Assembly (NCBI RefSeq): GCF_900108105.1
Contig: NZ_FNUR01000009.1
Location: 1-64,000, forward strand
Source: Butyrivibrio sp. Su6
GTDB taxonomy: Bacteria > Bacillota > Clostridia > Lachnospirales > Lachnospiraceae
DNA: 64,000 nucleotides
Reading direction: 5' to 3'
Positions 62,601-64,000 of the stretch are shown piece after piece. Under the pieces are notes generated by a model. That model was not told the DNA's origin. It ran no database searches and saw nothing but the letters and a program-made list of their open reading frames with translations. Within the stretch, counting starts at the first letter, position 1. Every line of letters begins with the position of its first letter. The position numbers and the translations under genes are program-made.

Positions 62601-63240
62601 ATTCAAGATTGCCATGCGTGACCTTGAGATCAGAGGAGCTGGAAGCCTTCTTGGAAGAAAGCAGTCAGGCCACATGCAGGCAGTAGGATATAACCTGTAT
62701 TGCAAGATGCTTGGAGAAGCAGTCAGGATCAAGAAAGGCGACAGCACCGACGATGAGCTTCTTAATGCTATCAACACCAGCATAGACCTTGATGTGGACG
62801 CATTCATTCCTAATGAATACATCTTAAATGAGGAGCAGAAGCTCGAAATATACAAGCGAATAGCAACACTGGAAAACCAGCAGGAATGCGATGATATGAG
62901 AGATGAGCTCATTGACAGATTTGGAGAAGTGCCTCAGGCAGCAGATAATCTTCTTAGGATATCTCTTTTGCGCTCCAAGGCTCATTCACTCTACATTCCG
63001 GAAATCAAAGGTGGAAACGGAACCATAGAGTTTAAGATCAATCCAAACGCCAAGATCGATGCCGGTAAGATACCGGGCTTCATAGCTTCCTACAAAGGAA
63101 ATATGGCTTTCCACAGCGCAGGAATTCCGGTATTTGTCTACAAATACCAAAAAGATGGCAATCCAACCAAGGCCGGACAAAAACTCCTCGAAGATACCGA
63201 GGAGATTGTGGAAAAGATGAGAGCACTCGTCAGGGAATAA
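59674..63240 (+). CDS. mfd: Transcription-repair coupling factor Mfd
   Basis: 1188 aa, full length. UvrB-like N-terminal domain, RNA polymerase-binding CarD-like domain at about residues 500-565 (KIGDYVVHEDHGLGIYRG), and the RecG-like helicase from about 620: TDDQLTAIEDTKRDM, Walker A CGDVGFGKTEIA, DEEQRFGV, SATPIPRTL, and IIETGLDISNVNT. TRCF C-terminal domain follows. Dislodges RNA polymerase at DNA lesions and recruits UvrA. Begins one base after pth. Confidence 0.98.
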   Translation: MRAITTPLHELTEFEEINKYLEKPFACAEVTGCVDSQKLHFIDSLGADFKYKIIVTYSDLRAKEIYEDYKFYDKNVTVYPAKDLIFYQADVHSNEIVRQRIRCMRRLIEGRPVTVVTTFSALMAPQIKPEIIKENILSIDRHKPVDETEITKKLVAMGYIRNYQVEGPGEFSVRGDIVDVFDLTEDNPYRIELWGDEIQSIRSFDILSQRSLEKLESIEIYPASEIILDEDKLQEGMERIQEETDRCVEVLRSEFKTKEAHQLKTQTEELREQLFELKTSVNLESYIRYFYEDTVTIQEMFPKGKSCIFIDEPGRVAEHAMAVEAEFRESMTHRAEKGYVLPGQMDLLYGTDNCVSRMANGRRVIISSLPIPKSQNIFSPEKSWDIKARSVAPYNNSFESLVKDLKSYVKQGYRVLILSGSRTRAKRIVDDLRDNLVSAFYSEDPGRVLKPGEIMTYYGRILKGFEYPDIKFAVIAESDIFTEHTKKRKKKKSTYKGEKISDFADLKIGDYVVHEDHGLGIYRGIEKIETDHVVKDYIKVEYGDGGNLYILATGLSVIQKYASGGDDSEHTHKPKLNKLGSGDWSHTKAKVKAAVEEVAQDLVELYAKRQQAVGYQFGKDTVWQQEFEDAFPYQETDDQLTAIEDTKRDMESTKTMDRLVCGDVGFGKTEIAIRAAFKAVQDGKQVAVLVPTTILAQQHYNTFSERMRDFPVRVDLMSRFRTAAEQKKTVQDLQKGLVDIVIGTHRLLSKDVKYKDLGLLIVDEEQRFGVTHKEKLKTLKENIDVLTLSATPIPRTLHMSLVGIREMSVLEEAPNDRMPIQTYVMEYNDELVREAIVRELSRNGQVYYVYNRVNTIADMAAQIQKLVPEANVAFAHGQMKESELERIMYDFIDGTIDVLVSTTIIETGLDISNVNTMIIHDSDKMGLSQLYQLRGRVGRSNRTAYAFLMYKRDKMLKEVAEKRLSAIREFTDLGSGFKIAMRDLEIRGAGSLLGRKQSGHMQAVGYNLYCKMLGEAVRIKKGDSTDDELLNAINTSIDLDVDAFIPNEYILNEEQKLEIYKRIATLENQQECDDMRDELIDRFGEVPQAADNLLRISLLRSKAHSLYIPEIKGGNGTIEFKINPNAKIDAGKIPGFIASYKGNMAFHSAGIPVFVYKYQKDGNPTKAGQKLLEDTEEIVEKMRALVRE

Positions 63241-63303
63241 TACTTTCATTTTTGAAGTATAGATGGTGGCGTACGGAGTCATTACTTACGTATATACAAA
63301 TAA

Positions 63304-63345
63304 AGAGGATACTTGTCCAACCAATTTGGTTGGCAAGTATCCTCT
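63304..63345. terminator. Bidirectional hairpin between mfd and the U32-like gene
   Basis: AGAGGATACTTG..CCAACC / GGTTGG..CAAGTATCCTCT stem with a 5-nt loop; T-rich sequence follows on the minus strand. 46 nt after the U32-like stop. Confidence 0.8.
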
Positions 63346-63391
63346 AGTTAATATACAGTGTAGAAAAGAACTGTAAAGAATTGATTCTTTT

Positions 63392-64000
63392 TTATTTAAA
63401 TGCAGCAGGTCTTGGTCTGTTGACCTGGATTATCTTGGAAGCTTCGAGATTTCTCATAAGAAGGAGCCTTGCCTCTCCGATGTACTCGGGCTTAATCATG
63501 TAGTGACAGTACGTCTCGATTAGAGAGAAGAGATTAGCGGTTCTGCCCTCGATCTTAAAATTGTTGATTCCCATAGGTACATATTTTTCCCAGATAAGCT
63601 CAGGGGAAACGTATGTTGAATAATCTTGGATAGTGTAGATACAGTTTTTGTCACCATACTCACATTTCCAGGGAATCAGCGGCTTTTGTTTATCCTTCGG
63701 AAGAAGACGGTTTGCTTTTACTATTTCCTGGTTTAGAGCAATGTTCTTGTAGTGGTCGCCTCTTCTCTTGCAATCGGGAACACAAAGGGCATTTACAAGC
63801 ACTTCAAGTTTCTCTTTGTGGTGAATCTGCTCTATCAGATCCCACTTGTTGTTCATGTTGTAGTCAAGAACCACGTATTTATAGTCTTTATCAAGTTCTG
63901 CATTCAGGCTGTCTAAGTCTTTTATCTCTTTGCAGGTTGTAGAATCAATCTTATATGAAGGATATTTTGCCCTTATGAACTCCTCAAGAAGCGGAGAGAA
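63392..64000 (-). CDS. U32-peptidase-like protein, C-terminal part (cut by window edge)
   Basis: 202 codons are visible and the frame is open right to position 64000, so the start lies beyond. Motifs: VVLDYNMNNKW, LEVLVNALCVPDCKRRGDHY, and the loop MGINNFKIEGRTANL near the end. Cys at positions in NALCVPDC and the HY pair resemble the metal or Fe-S site of U32-type and UbiV-like barrels, with the spacing CxxxC..RxxHY. Family identity is tentative; the reaction is unknown. The stop is at 63392-63394. Confidence 0.5.
   Translation of the reverse strand, partial: FSPLLEEFIRAKYPSYKIDSTTCKEIKDLDSLNAELDKDYKYVVLDYNMNNKWDLIEQIHHKEKLEVLVNALCVPDCKRRGDHYKNIALNQEIVKANRLLPKDKQKPLIPWKCEYGDKNCIYTIQDYSTYVSPELIWEKYVPMGINNFKIEGRTANLFSLIETYCHYMIKPEYIGEARLLLMRNLEASKIIQVNRPRPAAFK

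Noticed and set aside
1..64000. rRNA genes, prophage, plasmid and CRISPR
   Set aside because: None seen on either strand; the only RNA genes recognised are the three tRNAs.

Overview
The window reads as chromosomal DNA of a low-to-moderate GC, anaerobic, carbohydrate-degrading member of the Lachnospiraceae, most like Butyrivibrio/Pseudobutyrivibrio. This is inferred from gene content and style: a pyruvate:ferredoxin oxidoreductase with a small 2[4Fe-4S] ferredoxin, a GH112 phosphorylase beside a GH105 hydrolase, ATPase-less sugar ABC transporters, a GlgC/GlgD pair, strong AGGAGG ribosome sites and no plasmid or phage signature. No database search was possible.

Layout. 1-330: three tRNA genes (Asn, Glu, Cys) and a terminator. 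0.45-8.7 kb: an oligosaccharide-use locus with a minus-strand GH105-GH112 operon, a divergent AraC regulator with a 28-bp palindrome between them, and two permeases plus a binding lipoprotein. 8.8-9.6 kb: a sirtuin. 9.7-10.8 kb: rpsF-ssb-rpsR. 11.2-27.3 kb: a large exopolysaccharide/capsule locus (chain-length protein, class B sortase, LCP transferase, a surface protein with an SPRTG signal, PHP phosphatase, BY-kinase, Alg14/Alg13-like pair, glycosyltransferases, Wzy, pyruvyl transferase, Wzx, a split F420-hydrogenase-beta-like gene, a mobile-element scar with an AAA ATPase, and a priming glycosyltransferase). 27.4-31.2 kb: gdpP-rplI-dnaB. 31.2-35.3 kb: a 56-residue ferredoxin divergent from nifJ. 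35.4-36.8 kb: mecA and an unusual 670-bp intergenic region. 36.8-42.5 kb: GH18/SH3 protein, TsaC-type synthase, rpiB, upp, dCMP deaminase, SleB-type hydrolase. 42.4-50.5 kb: DUF402 protein, an 853-residue unknown extracellular protein, GH2 beta-galactosidase, an orphan FakA-middle-domain protein, a LUD protein and a HAD phosphatase. 50.5-56 kb (minus strand): murC, a DnaA-box cluster, dnaD-like, dnaC-like, prs. 56.2-63.2 kb: glgC-glgD, spoVG, pth, mfd. The right edge cuts a U32-like gene.

How it fits together. The exopolysaccharide locus lies between rpsF-ssb-rpsR and gdpP-rplI-dnaB, blocks that are near one another in many Firmicutes, so it looks like an insertion into a housekeeping neighbourhood. 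Its middle (about 16.5-23.9 kb) is visibly more AT-rich than the flanks. The points most worth follow-up are: the sortase/LCP/SPRTG-protein cassette inside the polysaccharide operon; the GH105+GH112 pairing, which suggests a route for galactosyl-rhamnose from rhamnogalacturonan I; a 47-nt box with phased TTAAG elements found upstream of both the priming glycosyltransferase and mecA; contiguous DnaA boxes ahead of the dnaD-dnaC operon; and several orphan or degenerate proteins.
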